From NCBI RefSeq assembly GCF_017901175.1, contig NZ_CP072793.1, forward strand, positions 2,914,001-2,978,000: 64,000 bases of DNA. The letters run 5' to 3'. Origin of the DNA: Thiothrix unzii (GTDB lineage Bacteria; Pseudomonadota; Gammaproteobacteria; Thiotrichales; Thiotrichaceae). The notes beneath the pieces were generated by a model. The model saw only the letters and a list, made by a program, of their open reading frames with translations, ran no database searches and was not told the DNA's origin. A program made the position numbers and the translations under genes. This document shows positions 44,063-54,515 of this stretch, in pieces (the stretch's first letter is position 1; the number at the start of each line of letters is the position of its first letter).

Positions 44063-44107
44063 GCAGGACAGGCGGTGCGTTAACCGTTTGTCCTGCATTT
44101 TTACGCT
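44063..44107 (+). terminator. Terminator of the sensory locus
   Basis: GCAGGACA (44063-44070) pairs with TGTCCTGC (44089-44096), with an inner CGGT/ACCG stem, followed by ATTTTTA. It begins 18 bp after the CZB stop. Confidence 0.75.
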
Positions 44108-44254
44108 TTTTTATACCGCCCATCTTGTTCAAATGACCTTTTATGGCGGTTATCGCTACTAAGTTTCCGTTTATCGTTGCCACATAAGACTATTAATCCT
44201 GCTTATGTGATGATTTAACCATGAAATCACAACAACAAAGACGAGATCGGAACC

Positions 44255-44554
44255 ATGAAAACTTTTAATAAATCAAACGTATTATCGGTGTTATCAGGAG
44301 CGGCGTTCCTGCTGCTGCAAACATTCAGTGCCACTGCACAAGCAGATTACAAAGGTTACTGGGTTGATGCCGTCAACGCCTATCAAGCGCAACACACCCA
44401 ACACTATCAGCCAATGGCAACTTACACCCCTGATTACGCCTACCCGGTAGCGGCGTATGACCAGTACTCGTATCAAGCACCGCTAAATAATGCCTATGCC
44501 TACGAATCCGTAGCGGCGTTTGATGCGGAAAATCACGGGTATTACACCAATTAA
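44255..44554 (+). CDS. Small secreted Tyr/Ala-rich protein
   Basis: 99 residues with a signal peptide (VLSVLSGAAFLLLQTFSATA QA). The mature 69 residues are rich in Tyr, Ala, Gln and Asn (YTPDYAYPVAAYDQYSYQAP), with no cysteine. No family recognised. Such composition suggests an unstructured surface or matrix component, but this is only compositional. It has its own UUCG-type terminator downstream. The 210-bp upstream spacer contains the preceding terminator and no other feature I can support. Confidence 0.7.
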   Translation: MKTFNKSNVLSVLSGAAFLLLQTFSATAQADYKGYWVDAVNAYQAQHTQHYQPMATYTPDYAYPVAAYDQYSYQAPLNNAYAYESVAAFDAENHGYYTN

Positions 44555-44608
44555 GCCCTAGCAAAACTAGGCAACGATTTTTTTCTCGACTCTCTTTGTA
44601 CATGGTTT

Positions 44609-44632
44609 AGCCGGGTTCGCCCGGCTTTTTTT
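44609..44632 (+). terminator. UUCG-loop intrinsic terminator
   Basis: AGCCGGG, loop TTCG, CCCGGCT, then six T. It lies 55 bp after the small Tyr-rich gene and just overlaps the stop of the convergent gene. Confidence 0.9.
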
Positions 44633-45506
44633 AGTGCGCAATCACCATCAAACCCAGCCACAGCAAGGTATGCAACACCGCCGCCAGCGCGTAACGTCGT
44701 GCTAACCGCTCCGGTGGAATATTGGTAATCAAAAACACCTGCCCCGCCGCCGCATGACTCATGGTATGTATCGCAGGTGCGCGCCGCTCATCCACTTCAT
44801 CATCCGCCACCCAACGCTCCGCCGCCGCGCGTGCTTGTTGCCACTCATCCGGGTCAATTTTACCGTTGCCATTGGCATCAAAACCACGCAGCAATTCCAA
44901 CGGTTCGGCTTTCCATCCGGCAAGTACTTGCGCCAAACGTTCACGCCGCGATAACGATTCCAGCGGTTGCGCCCGTTGCGTATGTAACTCACCTAACACG
45001 TACAACATTTGCCCCGGATAAATCGCGTGCAACCACGAAAAGTGCGTATGACCGGGCTGAATCACGATTTCCGCCTCACCCGGATACAGTAAACAACGCC
45101 CCAAACCATCATCCAACACGAACGGTGCGTCTTCCACATACCCCGGCAACCATACCGTGGCGGGTAAATGCGGCAAACCACGGCAACTTTCCCCATCAGG
45201 TAACGCTACCGTGCCGTGTAATTCCACATAACCTTGAGCACTGCTACTCAGGCGCGAAGTCGGGGTATCGGTAATCAAACGGTAACGGCGGGTTAACCCC
45301 AGTGCGAACAGCAAACTGATATTGCCAAGCAGCAGCAACCACAGCGGATTAGCATAGGTAAACAACCATGCTGCGAGTAACAGCCACGATACCCCGAACC
45401 GCAGCAATGCCACTAAATTGATTAAACCGCCGCGCCGCAACACCGCATAACGCTGATTTTCAGCAATTTCCAGCCAATCCGCACTGCCAACGGCTTTAGG
45501 TATCAC
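44631..45506 (-). CDS. GIDE-like membrane protein with an EF-hand
   Basis: 291 residues. Two N-terminal helices (LLRFGVSWLLLAAWLFTY, LWLLLLGNISLLFALGL), a beta-rich GIDE/BAM-like middle (GYVELHGTVALPDGESCRGL, PFVLDDGLGRCLLYPGEAEI, MLYVLGELHTQ), an EF-hand (DANGNGKIDPDEW, canonical calcium loop) near 211-223, and a C-terminal membrane helix. The GIDE domain is the non-catalytic part of mitochondrial MUL1-type ligases. In bacteria it often neighbours lemA, as here. There is no RING, so ligase activity is not expected. It may link calcium to a LemA-associated envelope process. Confidence 0.75.
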   Translation of the reverse strand: MIPKAVGSADWLEIAENQRYAVLRRGGLINLVALLRFGVSWLLLAAWLFTYANPLWLLLLGNISLLFALGLTRRYRLITDTPTSRLSSSAQGYVELHGTVALPDGESCRGLPHLPATVWLPGYVEDAPFVLDDGLGRCLLYPGEAEIVIQPGHTHFSWLHAIYPGQMLYVLGELHTQRAQPLESLSRRERLAQVLAGWKAEPLELLRGFDANGNGKIDPDEWQQARAAAERWVADDEVDERRAPAIHTMSHAAAGQVFLITNIPPERLARRYALAAVLHTLLWLGLMVIAH

Positions 45507-45523
45507 GCTAATGACTGCCAGCG

Positions 45524-46099
45524 TTACGTAGAAAAGTGGGTAGCAACATCCACATCGGTGGTTTCCTGTGCGGTGAAGCTCATTAAGCGGAAGCGTTTAA
45601 AACTAAAGGTTTTTGCCACCAATACGTCGGGAAATTGCTCAATACGGGTGTTATTGATCGCGGCAGAATCGTTATAAAACTCGCGCCGGTCTGCGATAGC
45701 ATCTTCGAGGTTGGTAATGCGCTCACGTAAATGCTGGAACGACTCGCTGGCCTTAAGTTCGGGATACGCTTCCGCCACCGCAAACAAATTACCCAAACCA
45801 ATCCGCAATTCGTTTTCAGCCGCACCTAACGCCCCCATATTGCCGGACTGCATTGCACTGGCAACGCGGTTCCGCGCCTCCATAACTTTTTGCAAGGTAG
45901 CCTGCTCGTACTGCATGTGTTCTTTGCAAACACTGATCAACTTTGGCAATTCCTCATTGCGTTGCTTAAGCAATACATCAATATTGCTCCACGCTTTTTC
46001 GGTATTATTTTTCAACACAACAAGTTGGTTATAAAGCAAAATGCCCCACAACACCAACCCAGCGAATAAGGATAAAAAGATAAGAAGTCCGGTTGTCAT
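45524..46099 (-). CDS. lemA: LemA family protein
   Basis: 191 residues. N-terminal membrane helix (GLLIFLSLFAGLVLWGILLY), then the LemA helical bundle: NQLVVLKNNTEKAWSNIDVL, LKQRNEELPKLISVCKEH, AENELRIGLGNLFAVAEAYP, LKASESFQHLRERITNLED and AIADRREFYNDSAAINNTRI. The family's exact biochemical role is unresolved; it is an envelope protein. It is 17 bp upstream of the GIDE-like gene on the same strand, a recurrent pairing. Confidence 0.92.
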   Translation of the reverse strand: MTTGLLIFLSLFAGLVLWGILLYNQLVVLKNNTEKAWSNIDVLLKQRNEELPKLISVCKEHMQYEQATLQKVMEARNRVASAMQSGNMGALGAAENELRIGLGNLFAVAEAYPELKASESFQHLRERITNLEDAIADRREFYNDSAAINNTRIEQFPDVLVAKTFSFKRFRLMSFTAQETTDVDVATHFST

Positions 46100-46187
46100 G
46101 GCGTTATTTTTAGCTAATGGATAATGAGATCTATCCTAGCAAAATGCCGATATGAGTGATGTTTTGCCCGACAACTGGCTTAATTGA

Positions 46188-46622
46188 TTACACTTTGCCC
46201 GCACATGAGGGGCAACAACCTTGCAGGTTTAGCTCCACTTGTTCCACCTGATAACCGGGCGGCAATGAAAACAGCAAAGCAGGTTGTAAGTTTTCCAGAC
46301 AAAACACTTGTTCGCAGTGTTTACAGTGAAAATGGGCGTGTTGATGTGGCGTGCCTGCCTGCGCGTTATAACGCCAGGTGCGGTCGGCTCCGGCGATTTT
46401 ATGCGCAACACGCTGTTCGACCAGCCAATCCAAAGCGCGGTATAACGTTACGCGGTCAAATGCACAGCCCTGTTGCAAGGCGGTGTGTTCAATTTCCTGA
46501 TGGCTTAACGCGACATCTGCGTCCAGCAAAATACTCAGCACCCCAAGACGCGCGGGCGTAACCCGACCCCGTGCCTGCAATAGCAAATGACGGGCGGCTT
46601 GTTCTGTGCTGAATTGCGTCAT
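46188..46622 (-). CDS. Fur-family transcriptional regulator (Zur-like features)
   Basis: 144 residues. Winged-helix N-terminus (RVTPARLGVLSILLDADVAL, FDRVTLYRALDWLVEQRV), His-rich dimerisation region (HQHAHFHCKHC), and two CxxC pairs (CKHC and CPSC) for structural zinc. It controls metal homeostasis or peroxide genes. The motif set leans towards Zur but does not decide between Zur and Fur/PerR. It appears monocistronic. Confidence 0.85.
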   Translation of the reverse strand: MTQFSTEQAARHLLLQARGRVTPARLGVLSILLDADVALSHQEIEHTALQQGCAFDRVTLYRALDWLVEQRVAHKIAGADRTWRYNAQAGTPHQHAHFHCKHCEQVFCLENLQPALLFSLPPGYQVEQVELNLQGCCPSCAGKV

Positions 46623-46772
46623 GCGGTTGTTACTCTCACGCCAAAATCAAGGGCAATAATGCTAACAGATTTCAGTGAATGAGGCAGGCACAACGAAAAA
46701 TGCGCTGGTGCAGAGCTTTCCCGCCAGCGCATTACCCCCGAACAACCGTGCGGTTGCTGAAACAACAACAGA

Positions 46773-46895
46773 CTACAGTAAACGTTCAATTTCGCGAGGT
46801 AACTTCTCACGCCGCGCTCCACGGTGAAGACAACGGGTTGTATAGCAAATTGCGAACACGATGACGGCTAAGATCACCAAGCTAAATAGACTCAT
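46773..46895 (-). CDS. 40-residue single-span membrane protein
   Basis: Short gene: ATG at 46895 preceded by a perfect GGAGG with a 6-nt spacer. The product is MSLFSLVILAVIVFAICYTT followed by RCLHRGARREKLPREIERLL, that is, one membrane helix with a basic cytoplasmic tail (positive-inside). The TAG stop is at 46773. The ribosome site, helix and tail together support a real small membrane protein, perhaps a stress-induced regulator of a larger membrane complex. No family recognised. Confidence 0.68.
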   Translation of the reverse strand: MSLFSLVILAVIVFAICYTTRCLHRGARREKLPREIERLL

Positions 46896-47070
46896 GCTAC
46901 ACCTCCAAGACTCAAGGCCGAACTTTTGCTGTGGTGGAAAAACAACATTGTTGCAAGAACAACTTATTGAAGTTTAAAGGAAAAACACCACAACGCTGGA
47001 AGTATAGTACACGTTTAACGAATAATTCTTAAACATTTCTTTTTTCGTGTAACGGGGGTGCGCCCTAGCC

Positions 47071-47098
47071 CTTGAAATTTCAGTGCTCCACCCACAAA
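47071..47098 (+). promoter_or_regulatory. Candidate heat-shock (sigma-32) promoter of hslVU
   Basis: CTTGAAA (47071-47077), 13-bp spacer, CCCACAAA (47091-47098), near the sigma-32 consensus CTTGAAA-N11-16-CCCCATNT, about 35 bp before the hslV start. hslVU is a classic heat-shock operon. Confidence 0.6.
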
Positions 47099-47129
47099 TT
47101 CTCGCCACACATAAATTCTGGAGCTGCTT

Positions 47130-47663
47130 GTGGAACAATACCGAGGAACGACCATCCTAAGCGTGCGCCGCAACGGCAAAGTTGTAGTCGGCGGTGATGG
47201 TCAGGTGACGATGGGCAATACCGTCATGAAAGGCAATGCTCGCAAAGTGCGCCGCCTGTACAATGACAAAGTAATTGCAGGCTTCGCAGGCGGCACAGCC
47301 GATGCCTTCACCCTGTTTGAACGCTTTGAAAGCAAACTGCAAGCACATAATGGCAACCTCACCCGTGCAGCGGTGGAATTGGCGAAAGACTGGCGTACCG
47401 ACCGCATGTTGCGCAAACTGGAAGCCTTACTGATCGTTGCAGACGCGACTGCTTCCCTGCTCATCACCGGCAACGGCGACGTGATCGAGCAAGAAAACGA
47501 TTTAATCGCCATCGGTTCCGGCGGTGCATTTGCGCAATCCGCCGCCCGCGCCTTGCTGGAAAACACCGAGCTTTCCGCCCGCGAAATCGTCGAAAAAGGG
47601 CTGCACATTGCCGCCGACATTTGCATTTACAGCAACCACAACCTGACCATTGAGGAACTTTAA
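47130..47663 (+). CDS. hslV: ATP-dependent protease subunit HslV (ClpQ)
   Basis: 177 residues, the peptidase of the HslUV proteasome-like complex. The N-terminus [14 protein letters not shown] suggests removal of a six-residue propeptide to expose Thr7 as the catalytic nucleophile. Family blocks: [77 protein letters not shown]. The start is GTG with GGAG 7 nt upstream. Its stop overlaps hslU (TAATG). Confidence 0.97.
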   Translation: MEQYRGTTILSVRRNGKVVVGGDGQVTMGNTVMKGNARKVRRLYNDKVIAGFAGGTADAFTLFERFESKLQAHNGNLTRAAVELAKDWRTDRMLRKLEALLIVADATASLLITGNGDVIEQENDLIAIGSGGAFAQSAARALLENTELSAREIVEKGLHIAADICIYSNHNLTIEEL

Positions 47664-49030
47664 TGAGCGTCGGCACCATGACCCCCCGCGAAATTGTCCA
47701 AGAACTCGACAAACACGTCATTGGTCAGGACAAGGCCAAGCGTTCCGTCGCCATTGCCTTGCGTAACCGCTGGCGTAGGCAGCAGCTCGATGACGCGCTG
47801 CGCCCAGAAGTGACCCCGAAAAACATTCTGATGATTGGCCCTACGGGTGTCGGTAAAACCGAAATTGCCCGCCGTTTAGCCAAACTCGCTAATGCCCCCT
47901 TTATCAAAGTCGAAGCCACCAAATTCACCGAAGTCGGTTACGTGGGCAAGGAAGTCGATTCCATCATCCGTGATTTGGCGGATATGGCGATGAAAATGAT
48001 GCGTGAACAGGAAGTGGAAAAGGTTAAATACCGCGCAGGGGAAGCTGCCGAAGAACGCATCCTCGACATCCTGTTACCTGCACCCCGCAAGGAAACGCCG
48101 GTCAACGAATGGCTTTCCAGCGGCGATGACGAACCTGCCAAACCCGTGCGCGAAGATTCCGTCACTCGTCAGAAATTCCGCAAAAAATTGCGCGAAGGCG
48201 AACTCGACGACAAAGAAATCGAGCTGGATGTCTCGGTCGGTGGCGCAAGTGTGGAAATCATGACCCCACCGGGCATGGAAGAAATGGCCAGTCAGTTGCA
48301 AGGCATGTTCCAAAACCTCAACCAGAGCAAAAAGCGCAAACGCAAGATGAAAATCAAGGATGCGCTTAAAGTCCTGACCGAGGAAGAAGCGCATAAAATG
48401 GTCAACGAGGAAGAACTCAAGCAACGTGCTTTGTTTGCGGTCGAGCAAACTGGCATCGTATTCCTTGATGAAATCGACAAAGTGGCGCGTAGCGGGCAAA
48501 CCAGCGGTGCGGACGTTTCCCGCGAAGGCGTGCAGCGCGATTTGCTGCCATTGATCGAAGGTTGCACCGTCAACACCAAATACGGCATGGTCAAAACCGA
48601 CCATATTTTGTTCATTGCGTCCGGTGCATTTCACGTCGCTAAACCCTCCGACTTAATACCGGAATTACAGGGTCGGCTACCAATTCGTGTAGAAATGGAT
48701 GCCTTGAGCGCGAATGACTTTGAACGCATCCTCACCGAACCGAACGCATCCCTGACCGAACAGTATCAGGGCTTGCTGGCAACCGAAGGCGTAAAGCTGA
48801 CCTTTGCCCCCGATGCGATTCGCCGGATTGCGGAAATTGCGTTTGAAGTCAACGAACGCACCGAAAACATCGGCGCACGCCGCCTGCACACCGTGGTCGA
48901 GCGTTTGCTGGAAAATGTGCTGTTTGAAGCGCCCGATTGCGACGACCAAATGACGGTAGACGCAGCTTACGTTAACCAGATTTTGGGCGAATTGGTCAAA
49001 GACGAAGACCTTAGCCGTTATATTTTGTAA
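47663..49030 (+). CDS. hslU: HslU (ClpY) AAA+ unfoldase
   Basis: 455 residues, the ATPase ring that feeds substrates into Hsl[21 protein letters not shown] at the N-terminus, Walker [16 protein letters not shown], pore loop GYVG, the inserted I domain (about 110-245), Walker B VFLDEIDK, and a C-terminus EDLSRYIL that docks in HslV. Transcribed with hslV from a probable heat-shock promoter. Confidence 0.97.
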   Translation: MSVGTMTPREIVQELDKHVIGQDKAKRSVAIALRNRWRRQQLDDALRPEVTPKNILMIGPTGVGKTEIARRLAKLANAPFIKVEATKFTEVGYVGKEVDSIIRDLADMAMKMMREQEVEKVKYRAGEAAEERILDILLPAPRKETPVNEWLSSGDDEPAKPVREDSVTRQKFRKKLREGELDDKEIELDVSVGGASVEIMTPPGMEEMASQLQGMFQNLNQSKKRKRKMKIKDALKVLTEEEAHKMVNEEELKQRALFAVEQTGIVFLDEIDKVARSGQTSGADVSREGVQRDLLPLIEGCTVNTKYGMVKTDHILFIASGAFHVAKPSDLIPELQGRLPIRVEMDALSANDFERILTEPNASLTEQYQGLLATEGVKLTFAPDAIRRIAEIAFEVNERTENIGARRLHTVVERLLENVLFEAPDCDDQMTVDAAYVNQILGELVKDEDLSRYIL

Positions 49031-49042
49031 AGAGAACCAAAC

Positions 49043-49408
49043 ATGACACCACTTGATATTACTTTGAACCAAAAAACCCGTGAATTGCTGATTACCTGGC
49101 CGGGCGATGAAGTCCACGCGCTGAGTTGCGAATACTTGCGTGTGAATTCGCCGTCAGCCGAAGTACGCGGGCATGGGCCAGGCCAAGAAAAGCTGCAAAT
49201 CGGCAAGGAAAACGTGAATATCAAGGGCATTGAGCCAGTGGGACATTACGCTATTCAGTTGACCTTTGATGACAACCACGACAGCGGCATTTACGACTGG
49301 AACTTGCTGTATGAGCTGGGTAAGAACATGGAGCAGAACTGGGTGGAGTATCTGGCGAAGCTGGATGCGGCGGGGTATACGCGCAAATTGCCGGGGCAGG
49401 TGATTTAA
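49043..49408 (+). CDS. DUF971 (gamma-butyrobetaine hydroxylase-like N-terminal domain) protein
   Basis: 121 residues. LLITWPGDEVHALSCEYLRV, IEPVGHYAIQLTFDDNHDSG and IYDWNLLYELG are the conserved DUF971 segments. Stand-alone DUF971 proteins are widespread in proteobacteria and often follow hslU, as here (12-bp gap). They have been linked to Fe-S or Mrp-type proteins by domain fusions, but no biochemical role is settled. Probably cotranscribed with hslVU. Confidence 0.9.
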   Translation: MTPLDITLNQKTRELLITWPGDEVHALSCEYLRVNSPSAEVRGHGPGQEKLQIGKENVNIKGIEPVGHYAIQLTFDDNHDSGIYDWNLLYELGKNMEQNWVEYLAKLDAAGYTRKLPGQVI

Positions 49409-49818
49409 GCTTCCCAAAACACATTGGTAAAGTGGTTACGTGCATAGTCGCGGTAAACCGTAAAATCGCTGTCAACACTTGCCACCGTGCAGGTGTTGGT
49501 GCGCTCGCACAGACCAATCAGGGAAGCGTCGGCAAAATCGGCGGGCAAATCAGCGTATTTCTTCAGTAACGTCAGAATGCGCTCCCAATCACCTACCGTG
49601 CTTGCGTCGATTTGCACGGCTTGATTCACCCACAGCAGAAAATCCTGTTGTGCTTGCTGAGAAAAATCCAGCATGTGGACGACTTCCGTAATGACCGGCA
49701 AATTGGTGTGCAATCTGCCCCGAACATGCTTAATAAAGTGTTTTGCCTGTGCATGATAACGGTCGCTACCGTCAAATAAAGCAATGAATACCCCGCTATC
49801 AACGACGATGTTTAGCAT
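49405..49818 (-). CDS. PIN-domain ribonuclease toxin (VapC-like)
   Basis: 137 residues with the PIN acidic residues: Asp in IVVDSGVFIALFDGSD, Glu in VITEVVHML, Asp in LPADFADASL and Asp in SVDSDFTVYR. Such proteins cleave RNA, commonly tRNA or rRNA. It overlaps the RHH antitoxin gene by 20 bp on the same strand, the usual toxin-antitoxin arrangement. Its 3' end overlaps the convergent DUF971 gene by 4 bp. Confidence 0.87.
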   Translation of the reverse strand: MLNIVVDSGVFIALFDGSDRYHAQAKHFIKHVRGRLHTNLPVITEVVHMLDFSQQAQQDFLLWVNQAVQIDASTVGDWERILTLLKKYADLPADFADASLIGLCERTNTCTVASVDSDFTVYRDYARNHFTNVFWEA

Positions 49819-50050
49819 TCAGCTTCTCCCGTAACAGGGCTTTGCGATTAATGCTGAGATCGTCACACCCACTGCTATAACGCCCGAATACAGGTTCACC
49901 CAGTTCGTAGGGTGTCGGGCGGTTTTCGTAACGGGAAAGTTTCTCGCAGACAGCTTCACGGATAAAATTCGACAAAGAAATACCTTCAAACTGCAAACGC
50001 TGCCGCAGGCTTTCCTCTACCGATTTATCCAGACGAATCGAAATACTCAT
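49799..50050 (-). CDS. Ribbon-helix-helix antitoxin
   Basis: 83 residues. The N-terminal RHH fold (MSISIRLDKSVEESLRQRLQ, EGISLSNFIREAVCEKLSRY) should dimerise, bind the operator at 50077-50090 and repress. The C-terminal tail (about 45-83) should wrap the PIN toxin. First gene of the pair, with AGGGG upstream of the ATG at 50050. Confidence 0.85.
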   Translation of the reverse strand: MSISIRLDKSVEESLRQRLQFEGISLSNFIREAVCEKLSRYENRPTPYELGEPVFGRYSSGCDDLSINRKALLREKLNAKHRR

Positions 50051-50076
50051 GGTGATAACCCCTGTAATACAGATGT

Positions 50077-50090
50077 ACTACAAGTGTAGT
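50077..50090. promoter_or_regulatory. Palindromic operator of the PIN/RHH operon
   Basis: ACTACA-AG-TGTAGT, perfect six-base arms, 27 bp before the antitoxin start, in the position expected for autorepression by a ribbon-helix-helix dimer. Confidence 0.55.
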
Positions 50091-50122
50091 TCGCTGACAC
50101 AGGGGCAATCAAGTAAAAGTGT

Positions 50123-50788
50123 CTACCCCATCATTCCGCGACACGCCTCATACCACCGCCCAAACGCCGGATTCGTCACAGCGGCTGCTTCCAAAATTCC
50201 CATGCCTTGCGCGGAACGCAACACGCCAAACACGCTGGTATCCACCAAACCCGGTTGTTCACCCGCGTAAAAGTCTTTGCCAGCCAAACCGTTATCCATC
50301 CAATGCGCTAAAGCAGTTTGAAATTCGGCGGCAGGATTCTGAATGTTGTGCTTCAGCTTCATTTTATTGGCGACACGTGGCATTACCATTGCGCCGACCA
50401 GCCGCACAAAGAAACGCTTAACCGCACCATCCTTGCCATTCGTCATCACCAAACCAAGGTTTTGAAACGACTTGCCAATATTCGGGTGAATCAGCGGAGG
50501 CAGGTAATGCACCAGCGTGTTATCTACCCAAGCCTGCCACGCCTCATCTTGTGGATTGACGGGCAAGTGTGCGTATTTGTCATTCAAGTAACGCACAATC
50601 GCGCCGGATTCGACCACGATTTCGGCATCGTCTTTCAGCACCGGGACTTTCTTGTGGTCGGTGAAATCCAGCTCTTTCATTCCAAACGGGGTTACTTCCA
50701 CCACCTCATACGGGGTTTTGGTGTAGTTGAGGAAGGCTTTTACTTTCCAGCAAAACGGGCAGGAATTGAATTGATATAAAGTCAGCAT
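50123..50788 (-). CDS. Glutathione S-transferase-fold / glutaredoxin-like protein
   Basis: About 221 residues. The thioredoxin-like N-terminus LTLYQFNSCPFCWKVKAFLN has an active CPFC, and KVPVLKDDAEIVVESGAIVR and YLNDKY follow. The all-helical C-terminal GST domain is from about 85. Architecture resembles membrane-associated prostaglandin E synthase 2 and related bacterial GSTs. It likely handles glutathione-dependent reduction or isomerisation; substrate unknown. I chose ATG 50788; the 33-nt upstream extension lacks similarity to the family. Confidence 0.82.
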   Translation of the reverse strand: MLTLYQFNSCPFCWKVKAFLNYTKTPYEVVEVTPFGMKELDFTDHKKVPVLKDDAEIVVESGAIVRYLNDKYAHLPVNPQDEAWQAWVDNTLVHYLPPLIHPNIGKSFQNLGLVMTNGKDGAVKRFFVRLVGAMVMPRVANKMKLKHNIQNPAAEFQTALAHWMDNGLAGKDFYAGEQPGLVDTSVFGVLRSAQGMGILEAAAVTNPAFGRWYEACRGMMG

Positions 50789-50879
50789 GGTCGGGGTTTC
50801 ACCTAAATCACAGAGGATCACATCTTATAACATGCTGGTATACTCGCACCAATAAACGACTGCTGAAACAGGAAACCTC

Positions 50880-51266
50880 ATGACTTTGACCGAAACCCTC
50901 GACTCCTTGAAATACAATGCCGATGGCTTGATCCCTGCGATTGCCCAGCAATTCGACACCCACGAAGTGCTAATGATGGCGTGGATGAACCGTGCCAGTA
51001 TCGAAGAAACGCTGGAAACCGGGCGCGTGTGCTATTGGTCACGCTCGCGCAACCGTTTCTGGCGCAAGGGCGAATCGTCGGGACAAATGCAGGTGTTGAA
51101 GGAATTTCGTATCGACTGCGATGCTGACACGATTTTACTGCTGGTAGATCAGACCGGGCCTGCGTGCCACACCGGGCGGCGTTCATGCTTTTACAATAGG
51201 GTGGAAGGCGATCAGGTAATTATTGACCGTGAAGTGCTGATCGACCCGTCAACGCTGTACGCCTGA
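50880..51266 (+). CDS. hisI: Phosphoribosyl-AMP cyclohydrolase
   Basis: 128 residues, third step of histidine synthesis, as a stand-alone HisI without the HisE domain. Conserved VLMMAWMNRASIEETLETGR, CYWSRSRNRFWRKGESSGQM, and the metal-binding DCDADTILLLVDQTGPACH with GRRSCFY. Other his genes are not in the window. A GGAA-type ribosome site precedes the ATG. Confidence 0.95.
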   Translation: MTLTETLDSLKYNADGLIPAIAQQFDTHEVLMMAWMNRASIEETLETGRVCYWSRSRNRFWRKGESSGQMQVLKEFRIDCDADTILLLVDQTGPACHTGRRSCFYNRVEGDQVIIDREVLIDPSTLYA

Positions 51267-51367
51267 TTTTGTTTGATCAACACCTAAAATCATAAATCGC
51301 TAACATTTTCCCACTTTAATCAATGCGCAGGCTGCAAGCATGGAGTAGCGTAAAGGCATCAGAATAA

Positions 51368-53207
<1,840 letters not shown>

Positions 53208-53217
53208 GGCAAGCAAC

Positions 53218-53547
53218 ATGAAAATGAACAACGATGACAGCGCTTTCCTGCGCAAACTGGGCACGAAAGCCACACGCAAGCTGAAAGCCCAGAGGCAGGG
53301 TAAGCCACGGGTGCTAAGCGGGCTGGGTTTGCTGGGCATCGTCGGCTGGTCAATCGCCGTGCCAGTATTGTTAGGACTGGTGGTGGGCTGGTGGCTGGAT
53401 CAATGCTGCCCCGGTCGCTTCGTTTGGACGCTGAACCTGTTGATGGTGGGTCTGTTGCTGGGCTGTATCAACGTCGTTTTCTGGGTCAGGAAGGAATATC
53501 AGACCATGCACGATGAACAAGATGACAAGGAGCCACCTCATGATTGA
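53218..53547 (+). CDS. atpQ: N-type ATPase accessory membrane protein AtpQ (AtpI/F1F0 gene-1-like)
   Basis: 109 residues. Basic N-terminus (KLGTKATRKLKAQRQGKPR), then two membrane helices (WSIAVPVLLGLVVGWWLD and LNLLMVGLLLGCINVVFWV) and an acidic tail. It matches the AtpI-family protein of N-ATPase operons, thought to help c-ring assembly or divalent-cation uptake. RBS GAGGCAAGCA upstream. It overlaps atpR by 8 bp. Confidence 0.85.
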   Translation: MKMNNDDSAFLRKLGTKATRKLKAQRQGKPRVLSGLGLLGIVGWSIAVPVLLGLVVGWWLDQCCPGRFVWTLNLLMVGLLLGCINVVFWVRKEYQTMHDEQDDKEPPHD

Positions 53548-53824
53548 GAACCTGACATTACCGCTGTTGGCTGGCATGGTGCTGGGTGGCTTTTTCTTCG
53601 GCGGGCTGTGGTGGACGGTGCGCAAAGGCAGTACTGCTGCTAACCCGGCGCTGTGGTTCATCGGCAGTTTCATCCTGCGCACCGGCGTTACGCTGGCTGG
53701 GTTTTATGTGGTTGGGGCGAGTGACTGGCAGCGTTTGCTGGCGATGGTGGCAGGCTTTGTGTTTGCTCGAATACTGTTGACCCGATTTGCGGCTTCGCCA
53801 CAGGAGGTAAATCATGCACCTTAG
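53540..53824 (+). CDS. atpR: N-type ATPase accessory membrane protein AtpR
   Basis: 94 residues with three hydrophobic segments (LTLPLLAGMVLGGFFFGGLW, LWFIGSFILRTGVTLAGFYV, LLAMVAGFVFARILLTR). The small AtpR is diagnostic of N-ATPase operons. Its arginine-bearing helix (FILRTG) has been proposed to interact with the c subunit carboxylates during assembly. It starts inside the atpQ 3' end. Confidence 0.85.
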   Translation: MIENLTLPLLAGMVLGGFFFGGLWWTVRKGSTAANPALWFIGSFILRTGVTLAGFYVVGASDWQRLLAMVAGFVFARILLTRFAASPQEVNHAP

Positions 53825-54485
53825 TTCCGACGATCTGGTGTTCTGGGAATACGGCTGGGTAAAACTCAACCTGACCATCATTACCACCTGGATACTGATG
53901 GTGGCGCTGGGTGGCGGTTGCTTCCTGCTAACCCGCAGGCTGAGCAGTGCCATCCACATTCCGCGCTGGCAACATGTGCTGGAAGTGGTGCTGCTGGGGA
54001 TACAGGCGCAAATTGAGGAAGTCGGCCTTGCCCAATCACGCCGCTATATCAGCTTCATCGGCACACTGTTCCTGTTCGTGGTGGTGGCGAATCTGGCGGC
54101 AATCATCCCCGGCTACGAGCCACCCACGGGTTCACTGTCTACCAGCACTGCGCTGGCGATTTGCGTGTTCATTGCTGTGCCACTATTTGGTATCCGTGAA
54201 ATCGGTGTGCGGGGCTACCTCAAATCCTATTTGCACCCGACACCGGTGATGTTGCCGTTCAATATCATCAGCGAAATTTCGCGCACGCTGGCGCTGGCGA
54301 TCCGCCTGTTCGGCAATATCATGAGCGGCGGCATGATTATCGCCATCCTGCTGACCATTACCCCGTTCTTTTTCCCGGTGGTGATGCACGCGCTGCACTT
54401 GCTGACTGGCTTGGTGCAAGCCTATATTTTCAGCATCCTAGCCACGGTGTACATCGCAGCCGCCACACGCGGGGAAGGCGCTTGA
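53814..54485 (+). CDS. atpB: N-type ATPase subunit a
   Basis: 223 residues, integral membrane stator of the ion channel. Five to six helices; the key arginine lies in ISRTLALAIRLFGNIMSGGM, flanked by the conserved LFGN. IGTLFLFVVVANLAAIIPGY and LLTGLVQAYIFSILATVYIA are the other signature helices. Overlaps atpR by 11 bp. Confidence 0.93.
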   Translation: MHLSSDDLVFWEYGWVKLNLTIITTWILMVALGGGCFLLTRRLSSAIHIPRWQHVLEVVLLGIQAQIEEVGLAQSRRYISFIGTLFLFVVVANLAAIIPGYEPPTGSLSTSTALAICVFIAVPLFGIREIGVRGYLKSYLHPTPVMLPFNIISEISRTLALAIRLFGNIMSGGMIIAILLTITPFFFPVVMHALHLLTGLVQAYIFSILATVYIAAATRGEGA

Positions 54486-54515
54486 CCTAATGTCTGACAC
54501 TACAAGGAAATACTC

